60,043 bases of DNA from Candidatus Zixiibacteriota bacterium (GTDB lineage Bacteria; RBG-13-66-14; B26-G2; WVWN01), in NCBI GenBank assembly GCA_030613505.1, contig JAUWLW010000014.1, forward strand, positions 1 through 60,043. The letters run 5' to 3'. The stretch's first letter is position 1; each line of letters opens with the position of its first letter. A program made the translations under genes and the position numbers. This document shows positions 1 to 7,674 of the stretch, in pieces. The notes beneath the pieces are model-generated. The model ran no database searches, was not told where the DNA came from, and worked only from the letters and a program-made list of their open reading frames with translations.

Positions 1-160
1 CTTTTTACCGGCGCCGGAGTCGGCCTACGCCATCGCGTACGCCATCGACGAGGCGCTGCGCTGCAAGGAGAGCGGCGAGGAGAAGTGCATCGCCGTCAAC
101 GTCTCGGGCCACGGCTTCCTGGACATCCCCGGCTTCGCCGACGTGTTGGAGATTACGTAA
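1..160 (+). CDS. TrpB-like tryptophan synthase beta chain, C-terminal end (partial)
   Basis: Only the last ~52 codons lie in the window; the gene enters from the left and stops with TAA at 158-160. The readable tail begins PAPESAYAIAYAIDEAL and continues through KCIAVNVSGHGFLDIPGF. This matches the C-terminal signature of pyridoxal-phosphate TrpB-type (TrpB2) enzymes, in which an APE(S/T)AHAI helix is followed by a xNLSGHG(L/F)LD strand. The family joins indole and serine to make tryptophan, or salvages indole. An indole enzyme next to an indolepyruvate oxidoreductase operon may be meaningful, but the two are convergent and separated by an inserted segment. The family call is fairly secure; the subtype is inferred from the short tail. 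Confidence 0.7.
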   Translation, partial: FLPAPESAYAIAYAIDEALRCKESGEEKCIAVNVSGHGFLDIPGFADVLEIT

Positions 161-179
161 CCTTTAATATCCGAAAAAG

Positions 180-208
180 AAAGCCGCCTCGCGAGGGGCG
201 GCTTTTTT
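180..208. terminator. Rho-independent terminator after trpB-like gene
   Basis: An AAGCCGCC / GGCGGCTT stem is followed by a run of T. It ends the trpB-like gene on the + strand. The same hairpin recurs at 1516-1543 as part of a larger direct repeat. Confidence 0.8.
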
Positions 209-225
209 ATGGCTATTGGAGCGTA

Positions 226-291
226 TCAGCAGACCAGCGCGCAGAGGGCGAGCGAGTGGAACTTGGCCTCCGCGGCGTCCGAGCGGCTGGG
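226..291 (-). pseudogene. Displaced 3' fragment of phosphate butyryltransferase gene
   Basis: Read on the minus strand, this encodes the last 21 residues of Ptb (starting PSRSDAAEAK and ending LCALVC) plus TGA, identical in peptide sequence to the end of the intact gene at 1561. The two nucleotide differences both exchange TCC and TCG serine codons. The fragment has no start and is separated from the intact gene by the inserted dcd segment. It looks like an original or displaced gene end left behind by an integration event. Confidence 0.88.
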
Positions 292-308
292 TCGAACGTA
301 GATGGGTT

Positions 309-887
309 TTAACGTATAGTTTCTTGGTCTACGTACACGGTCCTAACGGGACCCTTGGGTTCGCGCCCTAATCTTTCGAAAATTAATTGGCAGATTTCAA
401 GGTTTTTCGGTTGGATTTGGAGCGGATAAGTACCGAAATTACACATTTCTAGTATAATACGCCCTGAAAACCCAGCGTGAATAGTAGGGGCTGTTAAATG
501 TACTACTAAACCCAAACGCGCTAAAGTACTACGCCCTTCTACTCGGGCCGCTATCGTCCTAGGTAGTTTTATTTTTTCAAGCGTTTTACCTAAAACGAAT
601 TTATGGGGAGGTAACATGAACGAACCGTCTGACGCCCTCGGTACTGGCTTCGCATATTTTTGTAAATAAGGGTAAATATCTATTTCGCCGGGATCGATCA
701 ATATAGGACGGATTACGCCGTCAGGTTCCTCGCTTTGTAATTGTTCGAAGGTTTTTAGTTCTAAAATTTCATCGCCTAAATGGAGGTCGACGGCCGAAGT
801 TGTGAATTGATCTTCACTAGGCGGTGGGTCGATAACGATTTCTCCATTCCCCAGTGCTTCTTCGATTTCCCCGTCACTTAGTATCAT
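309..887 (-). CDS. dcd: dCTP deaminase
   Basis: This 192-residue protein is of the dCTP deaminase/dUTPase superfamily and converts dCTP to dUTP in the cytosol, feeding dTMP synthesis. The core motif is clear: EGRSTLARLGL (the family's GRSSLARLG, with the catalytic Arg and Ser) is followed by ~25 residues ending in IILEMCN, whose Glu matches the catalytic Glu of E. coli Dcd. Length is normal. The ATG at 887 follows a good Shine-Dalgarno (ggagagaggt). The gene is visibly AT-richer than its surroundings and uses A/T-ending codons. With its small neighbour it sits in a segment bounded by a direct repeat, which suggests recent acquisition. It could be housekeeping or phage-related; dCTP deaminases are also known as nucleotide-depleting defence enzymes. 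Confidence 0.9.
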   Translation of the reverse strand: MILSDGEIEEALGNGEIVIDPPPSEDQFTTSAVDLHLGDEILELKTFEQLQSEEPDGVIRPILIDPGEIDIYPYLQKYAKPVPRASDGSFMLPPHKFVLGKTLEKIKLPRTIAARVEGRSTLARLGLVVHLTAPTIHAGFSGRIILEMCNFGTYPLQIQPKNLEICQLIFERLGREPKGPVRTVYVDQETIR

Positions 888-998
888 TTTACCTCTCTCC
901 TAGAGAAGATTCCGACGCTAATACGAGATAGGGCTTTTCGTATCCTCGTAATCGTACTATATTCACTTCTCACTTATATCGACGGCGTATAAAACCGG

Positions 999-1292
999 TT
1001 AATAGAACAATTCTTTGTTCACCTCAACCCTAGGGCCATTTGTTATGGTAGATTGGGGTAGGTCGAGTATTACCGATTTGTCGTTTTCTTTCACGACCAC
1101 TACCCGAACGCGGCCCGTTACCGCGGAAGCCGCCGAGGGTTCTTCTTCTACCGATACATCGTCTTTATCTACGAACGCTGATACTTTGCGTCCATCCATT
1201 AGCTCTACGTGCACCGCCCTTTCATCTTCGAACATTCCTAGAGACACCTTACATCTTATCGCGGCGACATTCTCATCTTTATTTTCACCCAT
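999..1292 (-). CDS. Hypothetical protein, 97 aa, in dcd insert
   Basis: I do not recognise this family. The product is a small, acidic, soluble protein without membrane segments. It starts MGENKDENVAAIRCKVS and looks like a mostly beta fold: short strands such as RAVHVELMDG, KVSAFVDKDDV and VRVVVVKEND, split by a Glu/Ser/Ala-rich linker. An ATG at 1292 with a strong upstream AGGAGG (minus strand) supports real translation. It lies upstream of dcd, 111 bp away on the same strand, and has the same AT-leaning composition, so the two probably entered together. No catalytic motif is visible and I assign no function. Confidence 0.7.
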   Translation of the reverse strand: MGENKDENVAAIRCKVSLGMFEDERAVHVELMDGRKVSAFVDKDDVSVEEEPSAASAVTGRVRVVVVKENDKSVILDLPQSTITNGPRVEVNKELFY

Positions 1293-1515
1293 GTTAACCC
1301 GCTCCTTCTCCTCCTGTGAATAAACGATTTACCCTTAATATTTGGGCAATCAGTTTGCTGGTTAATATTAACTAGCGTAGTGGGGAAAATCAAGAGTAAT
1401 CGAATACTAAAGAGCGTATTTCGGCGAAAAAGACCTCAGTAGAATAGAAAAGGTCCTTTTAGGGAGTCAGGGTTTAAGTTTAAGGATATTCACTTGGAAA
1501 AACTTATGTTAAGAA

Positions 1516-1543
1516 AAAGCCGCCTCGCGGGGGCGGCTTTTTT
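1516..1543. terminator. Terminator of the buk-iorAB-ptb operon
   Basis: A GC-rich AAGCCGCC / GGCGGCTT hairpin. An A-run on the left reads as T on the minus strand, so it can end the ptb transcript. It is nearly identical to the hairpin at 180-208. Confidence 0.75.
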
Positions 1544-1626
1544 ATGGCTATTGGAGCGTATCAGCAGACCAGCGCGCAGAGGGCGAGGGAGTGGAACTTG
1601 GCCTCCGCGGCGTCGGAGCGGCTGGG
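1516..1626. repeat. Direct repeat copy B (3' end of intact ptb plus terminator)
   Basis: Second copy of the repeat described at 180-291. It contains the end of the intact ptb gene and its terminator. The sequence immediately to its left (1441-1515) is AT-rich and unrelated to what lies left of copy A, so the insert boundary on this side is at about 1516. Confidence 0.93.
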
Positions 1627-2475
1627 GATGAGGACCGGCCTGGCCGTCCCCATCATGGCGTGCGCCAGCCGGTAGTGCGCGAAGTACGTAGTCGCCTTCG
1701 CCAGCAGGTTCCCCGAGATTATTTCCGGGACGACGAGGACGTCGGCCCGGCCCGCCACCTCGGACTCGTAGCCCTTTTTCCGGACCGCCTCCATCGAGAT
1801 GCTCAAGTCGAGGCTCAGCGGCCCCTCCACGACGCAGCCGGTTATCTCGCCCCGCTTGTTCATCTCCGTCAGCGCGACGGCGTCCTCGCTCGGTTGATGG
1901 CCCGCCACCGCCTTCTCGGCCATGGAGAGCAGCGCGACGCGGGGACGCTCGAAGCCCAACGCGTGGTAGAGCACGACGGCGTTCTCGACAATTTGCTTTT
2001 TCTGCTCCAGCGTCGGCGCGATGATGATGCCGCCGTCGGTGATGCACACCAGCCGCGTTCCGACGTCCGGGTCCGGGTACTCGAAGACGAACTCGTCGGA
2101 TATCAACCGGTCGGTGCGCAGGCCGCGCTCGCCGTCGAGTACGGCTTTCATAAACGTCGCCGTGTCCACCTTGCCCTTGAGCGCGGTATGGGCCCGGCCC
2201 TCGCGTACGAGCTCGACCGCTTTGGCCGCGGCTTCCTCCTCGCCCTCTGCGGCGACGACCTCGGCCTTGGCGAGCGGCTTCGGCATCGCGGCCAGCGCCT
2301 TTTCGATGAGGGTCGGCTCGCCCACCAGGATGGAGCGGCCCAGGCCTGTCTCTTCGGCGAAAGCGCACGCCTCAAGCGCCGCCGGGTCGTGGCCCGCGGC
2401 GACGGCGACCGTTATCTCGCCTTTCGCCAGCGCCGCGGCGACGACCTCCTCAAAGGTCATCAGCGGCCGGGACAT
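1561..2475 (-). CDS. ptb: Phosphate butyryltransferase / phosphotransacetylase family
   Basis: The product (304 residues) resembles phosphate acyltransferases of the Ptb branch, which swap CoA for phosphate on butyryl-, branched or aryl-acyl-CoA to give an acyl phosphate for a kinase. The N-terminal TFEEVVAAALAKG, the AVAAGHDPAALEA strand-helix and the central KGKVDTATFMKAVL segment are typical of this family, as is the usual length near 300. It is the last gene of a buk-iorA-iorB-ptb run. Its ATG at 2475 lies 16 nt inside iorB and has a Shine-Dalgarno (aaaggag); Met6 overlaps the iorB stop as TGATG and is an alternative start. Its final 111 bp are duplicated at 180-291. Substrate is inferred from context: acyl-CoA from 2-oxo acids made by IorAB. 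Confidence 0.88.
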   Translation of the reverse strand: MSRPLMTFEEVVAAALAKGEITVAVAAGHDPAALEACAFAEETGLGRSILVGEPTLIEKALAAMPKPLAKAEVVAAEGEEEAAAKAVELVREGRAHTALKGKVDTATFMKAVLDGERGLRTDRLISDEFVFEYPDPDVGTRLVCITDGGIIIAPTLEQKKQIVENAVVLYHALGFERPRVALLSMAEKAVAGHQPSEDAVALTEMNKRGEITGCVVEGPLSLDLSISMEAVRKKGYESEVAGRADVLVVPEIISGNLLAKATTYFAHYRLAHAMMGTARPVLIPSRSDAAEAKFHSLALCALVC

Positions 2476-3059
2476 ACTTCGGCTCCTTTCCGGAAGGCGT
2501 TCGCGACGGCCTCCCGGACTTTAGGCTTCGCGAAGCGCTCTTTCACCGCCGCCTCCCAGTCCGCCTCCTCCAGAAACGGCAACCGCGTCGCGAGCGCGCC
2601 CAGCATTATCACGTTCACCATGCGGACGTCGCCCAGCTCGCGCGCCATCTCGGTGCCGTCGACCCAAATTAAATGGGGGGCTTTTTCGTCGAGGATTCGG
2701 TCGACGTCGTCGACGTAGTTCGGCTGCTTGAGCGCTAGGGTGAGGGGCGATATCTCCAGGCGGTTGACGAAGGCGACGCCGTCGGGGCGCAGGTAGTCGA
2801 GGTAGCGGAGCGCCTCCAGCTTCTCGAACGAGACCAGGAAGTGCGCGCCGCCCTTGGGTATCATGGGCGACGGGACCGCCTCGCCGATGCGCACGTGGGT
2901 ATCGACGTTGCCGCCGCGTTGGGACATGCCGTGGACCTCGCTCATCTTGACGTCGAAGCCGCGGTGCAGCGCCGCCATCGCGAGGAGCCTGCTCGCGGTC
3001 AGGATGCCCTGGCCGCCGACGCCGCTCAAAAGAACGTTGGTTATGCCGTCTTTTTCCAT
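2460..3059 (-). CDS. iorB: Indolepyruvate ferredoxin oxidoreductase beta subunit
   Basis: A 199-residue gamma-type domain of the 2-oxoacid:ferredoxin oxidoreductase superfamily. The N-terminal VLLSGVGGQGILTASRLLA and the following VKMSEVHGMSQRGG are diagnostic of IorB. With IorA it oxidatively decarboxylates aryl-pyruvates (indolepyruvate, phenylpyruvate) to aryl-acetyl-CoA and reduces ferredoxin. The gene starts 32 bp after iorA stops and overlaps ptb by 16 nt, so the four genes are probably translated from one message. GAGG precedes the start. Nothing is truncated. Confidence 0.93.
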   Translation of the reverse strand: MEKDGITNVLLSGVGGQGILTASRLLAMAALHRGFDVKMSEVHGMSQRGGNVDTHVRIGEAVPSPMIPKGGAHFLVSFEKLEALRYLDYLRPDGVAFVNRLEISPLTLALKQPNYVDDVDRILDEKAPHLIWVDGTEMARELGDVRMVNVIMLGALATRLPFLEEADWEAAVKERFAKPKVREAVANAFRKGAEVCPGR

Positions 3060-3091
3060 TTATACCTCGCAGCGTGCCGCGTCGACGTCGC

Positions 3092-4846
3092 CTAAGCGCC
3101 GACTTTCTCCGGTATGGTCAAAGCTCCCTCCGAGCAGACCTGGACGCACACGCCGCAGCCGTTGCACAGGTCCGCCAGGATTTCGGGGTAGCCGTCCTTC
3201 TCGCGGATGGCCATGCACCCCACGCGGATGCACAGGCCGCACTGGTTGCACAGCTCGAGGTCGAGCTCCACCGGCTCGGCGAACGTCACGCCCTCGTTGA
3301 GGACGCAGGGCGCCCGCACGATTACCACCGAGACCTCGGGCGCGGCGAGCTCCTCGGCGAACACTTCCTCCAGGTTTTCCATGTCGTACGGCTCGACGAC
3401 GACGACGCGCTTGACGCCCACGCCGCGACAGACGTCGGCCGGGTCGAGGCGGGGGGCCGGGGCGCCGCGGATGTCGACGCCGGAGCCCGGGTTGGGCTGG
3501 GCGCCGGTCATGGCGGTGGTGGCGTTGTCCAGGATCAGGACCGTGGCCTTGCTGCCGTTCATCACCATGTCGACGAGGCCGGCGATGCCGGAGTGGAAGA
3601 AGGTGGAGTCGCCGATAACGCCCACGACCCGGCCCTCGAGGTCCGGCCCGCCGAAGCGCTCCAGCCCCTCCGCCATGCCGACGGAGCCGCCCATGCACAG
3701 GCAGGACTCCATCGCGCCCAGCGGCTTCAGCGCTCCCAGCGTGTAGCAGCCGATGTCGCCCATCACGTGGATGCGCATGTCGCGGAGGACCTTGAATACC
3801 GGCCGGTGGCCGCACCCGGGGCACAGCGTCGGTGGCCGCCGCGGAATTTCGACGTCCGCCAGCGATACCGTGACCTTGTTGCGGGCTTCGCCCAGCAGGG
3901 CCTCCTCGAGCAGCGGCAGGTTGAGCTCGCCGAAGTAGGGCCGCAAGGATTGCCCCGTCGCGTCTACGCCGGCGGCGCGGACCTGCTCCTCCAGATAGGG
4001 GTCGAGCTCCTCGACGACGATCACCTTCTTCACCGTTTCGGCGAAGCGCTTGATGCGCTCGAAGGGGAGGGGATTGGTCAGGCCGAGCTTGAGGATACTC
4101 GCTTCGGGCATCGTCTCGCGAACGTAGCTGAACGATACGCCGGAGGTGATGATGCCGACGTCGGCGCTGCCCTCGAAGACGGGGTTCCAGCGGTCGCTCT
4201 CGTTGCCGAAGGCGGCGGCGGCGAGGAGGCGCTTCTCCACCTCGTGCCGGCGAAGCCGACCGTGCCCGGGGAGCAGTACGTACTTGGGGATGTCCTTCTT
4301 GTAGCCGCGCGCGGGCGCCTCGAGCGGGTCCTCCAGGTTCACGACGGCCGTCTGGTGGCACACCCGGGTCGTCATGCGAAACAAGACCGGCGTGTCGAAT
4401 TGCTCGGAGAGCGCGAACGCCTCCCGCGTCATCCACCGCGCCTCCTCGGCGTCGCTCGGCTCCACCATGACGACCTTGGCGGCCTTGGCCAGCCACCGGT
4501 TGTCCTGTTCGTTCTGGCTGGAGTGCATCGCCGGGTCGTCGGCCGAGACGACGACCAGGCCGCCGTTGACGCCCATATAGGAGGCGGAGAAGAACGGGTC
4601 CGCGGCGACGTTGAGGCCGACGTGCTTCATCGTGACGAGGGCGCGGACGCCGGCCAGGGAGGCGCCCATCGCGACCTCCAGCCCCACCTTCTCGTTGGGC
4701 GCCCACTGGACGACGACGTTTTCGTACGGGGCGAGGTATTCCAGAATTTCGGTGCTGGGCGTGCCGGGGTAGCCGGAGCCGAAGGCCACGCCGCCCTCGA
4801 ACGCGCCGCGCGCCACCGCTTCGTTGCCTAACATCATTTGCTTCAT
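3092..4846 (-). CDS. iorA: Indolepyruvate ferredoxin oxidoreductase alpha subunit
   Basis: This 584-residue protein carries the full IorA plan. The N-terminal pyruvate-ferredoxin oxidoreductase domain begins near NEAVARGAFEGG and has the GYPGTPSTEI motif. A thiamine-diphosphate domain follows, marked by CPGCGHRP and the GDIGCYTLG and GDSTFFHSG metal/ThDP-binding loops. The C-terminal bacterial-type ferredoxin has two 4Fe-4S sets: CNQCGLCIRVGC and CNGCGVCVQVC. The enzyme transfers electrons from aryl-pyruvates to ferredoxin and yields acyl-CoA in the cytosol. It lies between buk and iorB in a tight minus-strand operon, and a GGAG ribosome site precedes the ATG. Length is slightly under the ~600 usual for the family but all motifs are present. 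Confidence 0.95.
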   Translation of the reverse strand: MKQMMLGNEAVARGAFEGGVAFGSGYPGTPSTEILEYLAPYENVVVQWAPNEKVGLEVAMGASLAGVRALVTMKHVGLNVAADPFFSASYMGVNGGLVVVSADDPAMHSSQNEQDNRWLAKAAKVVMVEPSDAEEARWMTREAFALSEQFDTPVLFRMTTRVCHQTAVVNLEDPLEAPARGYKKDIPKYVLLPGHGRLRRHEVEKRLLAAAAFGNESDRWNPVFEGSADVGIITSGVSFSYVRETMPEASILKLGLTNPLPFERIKRFAETVKKVIVVEELDPYLEEQVRAAGVDATGQSLRPYFGELNLPLLEEALLGEARNKVTVSLADVEIPRRPPTLCPGCGHRPVFKVLRDMRIHVMGDIGCYTLGALKPLGAMESCLCMGGSVGMAEGLERFGGPDLEGRVVGVIGDSTFFHSGIAGLVDMVMNGSKATVLILDNATTAMTGAQPNPGSGVDIRGAPAPRLDPADVCRGVGVKRVVVVEPYDMENLEEVFAEELAAPEVSVVIVRAPCVLNEGVTFAEPVELDLELCNQCGLCIRVGCMAIREKDGYPEILADLCNGCGVCVQVCSEGALTIPEKVGA

Positions 4847-4882
4847 GGCGAATCTCCGTTTAAAGAACCGAAAGAGCTCGTT

Positions 4883-5950
4883 TTATGGGACCGCCTCGGG
4901 CGGGTACGTCAGCGCTTCCTCCTCGCCGCGCAGGACCCGCAGCGCGCCCAGCGCCAGCGCCTCCATCTCGAACGCGCCCGGGAAGCGGAACACCGGCCCC
5001 AGGAAGCCGACCCGTTCCGTGACCCAATCGCAGAACGTGTCGGAGTGGGCCAGGCCGCCGGTCAGGACGACGCCGTCGAGCTCGCCCGAGAGGACGGACG
5101 CCATCGCGCCTATCTCCTTGGCGGTCTGGTAGGCCATGGCCTGGTAGACTTCGCGGGCCTGCTCGTCGCCGGCGGCGATGCGTTTCTCGACTTCGCGCGC
5201 GTCGTCGGTGTCGAGGTAGGCTTTCAGGCCGCCCTCGCGCGTCGTGATGCGCTTGAGGTCGGCGGGGGTGTATTCGCCCGAGAAGCAGAGTTTTATTAAG
5301 CCCTGTGTCGGCAGGCCGCCGGCCCGGGTGGGCGAGAAGGGCCCCTCGGCGTTGGCGTTGTTGGTGTCGACGATGCGGCCGCCGTCGAGCGGGACCACCG
5401 AGAAGCCGCCGCCCAGGTGCACCACCACCCATCGGCTGTCGGCGAGCTTCTTGCCGATTTGCTCGCACGCTTTGCGGGCCGCGGCGTGGATGTTCAGGGC
5501 GTGGGACAGGCACCGCCTCGTCAGCAGCGGCGTTCCGGAGTAGCGGGCCAGCGGCGACATCTCGTCCACCGCCACCGGGTCGACGATGAAGGCCGGGATG
5601 CCGCGCGGCCTCGCCACCGCGTCCGCGAGCGCGCAGCCCAGGTTGCTGGGATGTTCGCCCTGGTACCCGGCGCGGGCGTCCTCGATCATGGCGTCGTTGA
5701 CGAGGATGGTCCCGGAGGGAACGGGGCGTATAAGGCCGCCGCGCCCTACGACGGCGTCGAGCGCGACGTCGCCCTGTTGTTTTATGAACTCGTTTACGGA
5801 TACGAGGCGGCCTTCGAGCTGGTCCCACAGCGCGCCGCCGCCCGCCGGCGCCGGCACGTTCTCCTCGGCGGCGCAGGCCTCGCCTCGGAACAACGCCAAT
5901 TTCGTGCTTGTCGAACCGGGGTTAATTGCGAGGATTTTTTTCTCGTTCAT
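4883..5950 (-). CDS. buk: Butyrate kinase family acyl kinase
   Basis: A 355-residue acetate/butyrate kinase (ASKHA fold). The phosphate-1 loop is LAINPGSTSTKLALF, followed by the VVVHLGGGFSV strand and the C-terminal VLTGGLAHS adenosine motif. It takes an acyl phosphate plus ADP to a free acid and ATP. It is the first gene of the operon. With Ptb it would recover one ATP per 2-oxo acid oxidised by IorAB, a route known for aryl and branched-chain amino-acid fermentation. No good Shine-Dalgarno is visible before the ATG at 5950, so the start is the least certain part. The exact acyl group is inferred. Confidence 0.92.
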   Translation of the reverse strand: MNEKKILAINPGSTSTKLALFRGEACAAEENVPAPAGGGALWDQLEGRLVSVNEFIKQQGDVALDAVVGRGGLIRPVPSGTILVNDAMIEDARAGYQGEHPSNLGCALADAVARPRGIPAFIVDPVAVDEMSPLARYSGTPLLTRRCLSHALNIHAAARKACEQIGKKLADSRWVVVHLGGGFSVVPLDGGRIVDTNNANAEGPFSPTRAGGLPTQGLIKLCFSGEYTPADLKRITTREGGLKAYLDTDDAREVEKRIAAGDEQAREVYQAMAYQTAKEIGAMASVLSGELDGVVLTGGLAHSDTFCDWVTERVGFLGPVFRFPGAFEMEALALGALRVLRGEEEALTYPPEAVP

Positions 5951-6292
5951 TTATTTTCGGTCGAGCGAAACGGCGCGTTACGGAAATCACAACTCGCCGC
6001 GCGTTGCCGCGTACGACGTTTTATCCTTTACGGTAATCGCTTAACGCGAAATATTTACCCTGCGAGGGGAAACAAAAACTAATATACCCGATAGGAGGCG
6101 TCAACAAAAAAATATGAGCGCTTCGGATTGAGAGTTATTTGCGAAGCGCGTGCCGACGACCGCCGATGCGTTCCGGCGACGTTGCGGGACGGGCGACGAG
6201 GACGGACAGCCGGTTAAAATTGCCTTGCCTATATCGGTTTTTATTAGTAAAATTCCGTTCCGGCTCGAGTGATATTCGGGCTAGGAGGTCTC
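5951..6292. other. Divergent intergenic region between buk and radical SAM gene
   Basis: No gene is visible in these 342 bases. The buk-proximal half is AT-rich and should hold the operon promoter; a TTGACG on the minus strand (6099-6104) is present but no well-spaced -10 follows. On the plus strand, TTGCCT (6220-6225), 16 nt and TATTAG (6242-6247) form a plausible promoter for the radical SAM gene. Confidence 0.4.
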
Positions 6293-7561
6293 ATGCGCGA
6301 GCTGAGTAAGTCGGAGCTGTACCGGTTCCCCTGGTCCAAAAACGATAACCCTATCGGGTGGCTCGAAGTCACCGACGTCTGCAATATCCATTGTAAAGGG
6401 TGTTACCGTCAAAACCTTGAGGGCCATTTCCCGCTGGAGCGGCTCAAAGAGGAAGTCCTCCTGTTGAAGGAGTGGCGCAATATCGACAACGTTTCGCTCG
6501 CGGGAGGCGAGCCGCTGTGCCACCCCGAGATCGACGACCTCATCGAATTCATCCATAAACAGGGAATCAAGCCGTACCTTTTGACCAACGGCGAGGCCGT
6601 CACCGAGGAGCGGATGCGCACCCTCAAGAAGCTGGGCCTGGCCGGCGTCGCCTTCCACGTCGACATGATGCAGAACCGCCGGGGGTGGGAGGGCAAGGAC
6701 GAAGTGGGCCTGCTGCCCCTGCGGGACCAGTATGTCGACATCATGGCCGCGGTGGGCGGCATCCCGACCTCCTTCGGCATCACCGTGTGCAGGGATAACT
6801 TCGAGCAGCTCCCGGAGCTCGTGCGGTGGGGCATAAAGAACATAAAATACGTCCAGGGCCAGACGTTCATAACCTACCGCGGCGGGCTGGTGAAGCCGGG
6901 CGTCCGCTACACCGTCGCCGGCCGAGAGGTCGAGGTGGACGTCGACAAGCTCGGCTACGCGACGGCCGAGGGGCCGGACCAATACGACATCACGTCCAAC
7001 GACGTTTACAATATAATTAAGGATAACGTGCCGGAGTACGACGCCGCGGCCTACCTGGGTGGGACCGAGCGTCACGACTCGTTTAAGTGGCTCATGGGTT
7101 TTATGGTGGGCTCCGACGACGGTTGGTACGGCGCCGTCGGCCCCAAGACCGTGGAGTTCTCGCAGGCGGTATACCACTTCTTCCACCGCAGCTATTTCGC
7201 TTACTCGCGGAAATGCGGTTTGGGGCGGAAAGTGTTCCTGGCCGGCCTATTCGACCCGAAGGTCCGCAGCCTTACCGGCCGGTTCTTCTCCAATCCGTTC
7301 CGCTTCTTCTACAAGCCGGTCTACGGCCAGAGCATCGGCATCATCCAGGCGCCGGACATCCTGCCCGACGGCCGCGTCGACATGTGCGACGCCTGCCCGG
7401 ACCTCACCGTTTATAAGGGCCAATTGGTTCACTCCTGTCGTATGGACGAGTGGCGGCGCTGGGGCGGGTACTTGACGCAGGTACGGGGCGACGCCGCTGC
7501 GGCGGAAGAGGAGGCGCCTCCCGCCCGCAAACGGAGGAAATGCCGCGCCGCGCCGGTCTGA
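6293..7561 (+). CDS. Radical SAM protein, unknown substrate
   Basis: A 422-residue radical SAM enzyme. Residues ~28-37 hold the cluster motif CNIHCKGC (CxxxCxxC), followed by LAGGEPLCHPEI, the SAM-binding GGE strand, and PYLLTNGEAV. The C-terminal half is unlike PqqE-type SPASM domains but contains more cysteines (MCDACPD and a later HSC), which may hold an auxiliary cluster. I chose ATG 6293 because a perfect aggagg lies 6 nt upstream; a GTG at 6269 is less likely. The tail is basic (RKRRK). The gene is flanked by its own terminator at 7582 and so seems monocistronic. The substrate cannot be told from sequence; neighbours give no clear hint. Confidence 0.8.
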   Translation: MRELSKSELYRFPWSKNDNPIGWLEVTDVCNIHCKGCYRQNLEGHFPLERLKEEVLLLKEWRNIDNVSLAGGEPLCHPEIDDLIEFIHKQGIKPYLLTNGEAVTEERMRTLKKLGLAGVAFHVDMMQNRRGWEGKDEVGLLPLRDQYVDIMAAVGGIPTSFGITVCRDNFEQLPELVRWGIKNIKYVQGQTFITYRGGLVKPGVRYTVAGREVEVDVDKLGYATAEGPDQYDITSNDVYNIIKDNVPEYDAAAYLGGTERHDSFKWLMGFMVGSDDGWYGAVGPKTVEFSQAVYHFFHRSYFAYSRKCGLGRKVFLAGLFDPKVRSLTGRFFSNPFRFFYKPVYGQSIGIIQAPDILPDGRVDMCDACPDLTVYKGQLVHSCRMDEWRRWGGYLTQVRGDAAAAEEEAPPARKRRKCRAAPV

Positions 7562-7581
7562 TAATAAATAAAATCGGCTAC

Positions 7582-7611
7582 GGGCGGCCCGTCGGGGCCG
7601 CCCCTTTTTTT
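7582..7611 (+). terminator. Terminator after radical SAM gene
   Basis: A perfect 9-bp stem GGGCGGCCC / GGGCCGCCC with a 4-nt loop, followed by seven T. Confidence 0.9.
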
Positions 7612-7674
7612 AGTTCCGGGTTCAGCCGTTTTATGTTATTATTACTAAAAAGATAAGGCAAAGGCGGTGACGAT

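Larger units (their letters stand above)
180..291. repeat. Direct repeat copy A (111-bp ptb 3' end plus terminator)
   Basis: This segment repeats 1516-1626 almost exactly. There is one indel/substitution in the terminator loop region (gcgagggg versus gcggggg) and two substitutions in the coding part. Identity stops abruptly at 291, where AT-rich sequence carrying dcd begins. The repeat comprises the terminator, a ~17-bp spacer and the last 21 codons plus stop of ptb. Copy B is the end of the intact ptb gene. Confidence 0.93.

Noticed and set aside
3074-4831. Long open frame on the + strand opposite iorA
   Set aside because: It is an antisense shadow of a highly GC-rich gene: His/Asp/Val/Arg-biased composition, no family motif, and the opposite strand has a complete IorA.
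5951-6130. Promoter for buk from TTGACG on the minus strand near 6104
   Set aside because: The nearest -10-like hexamers are only 12-14 nt away, too close for a standard promoter.
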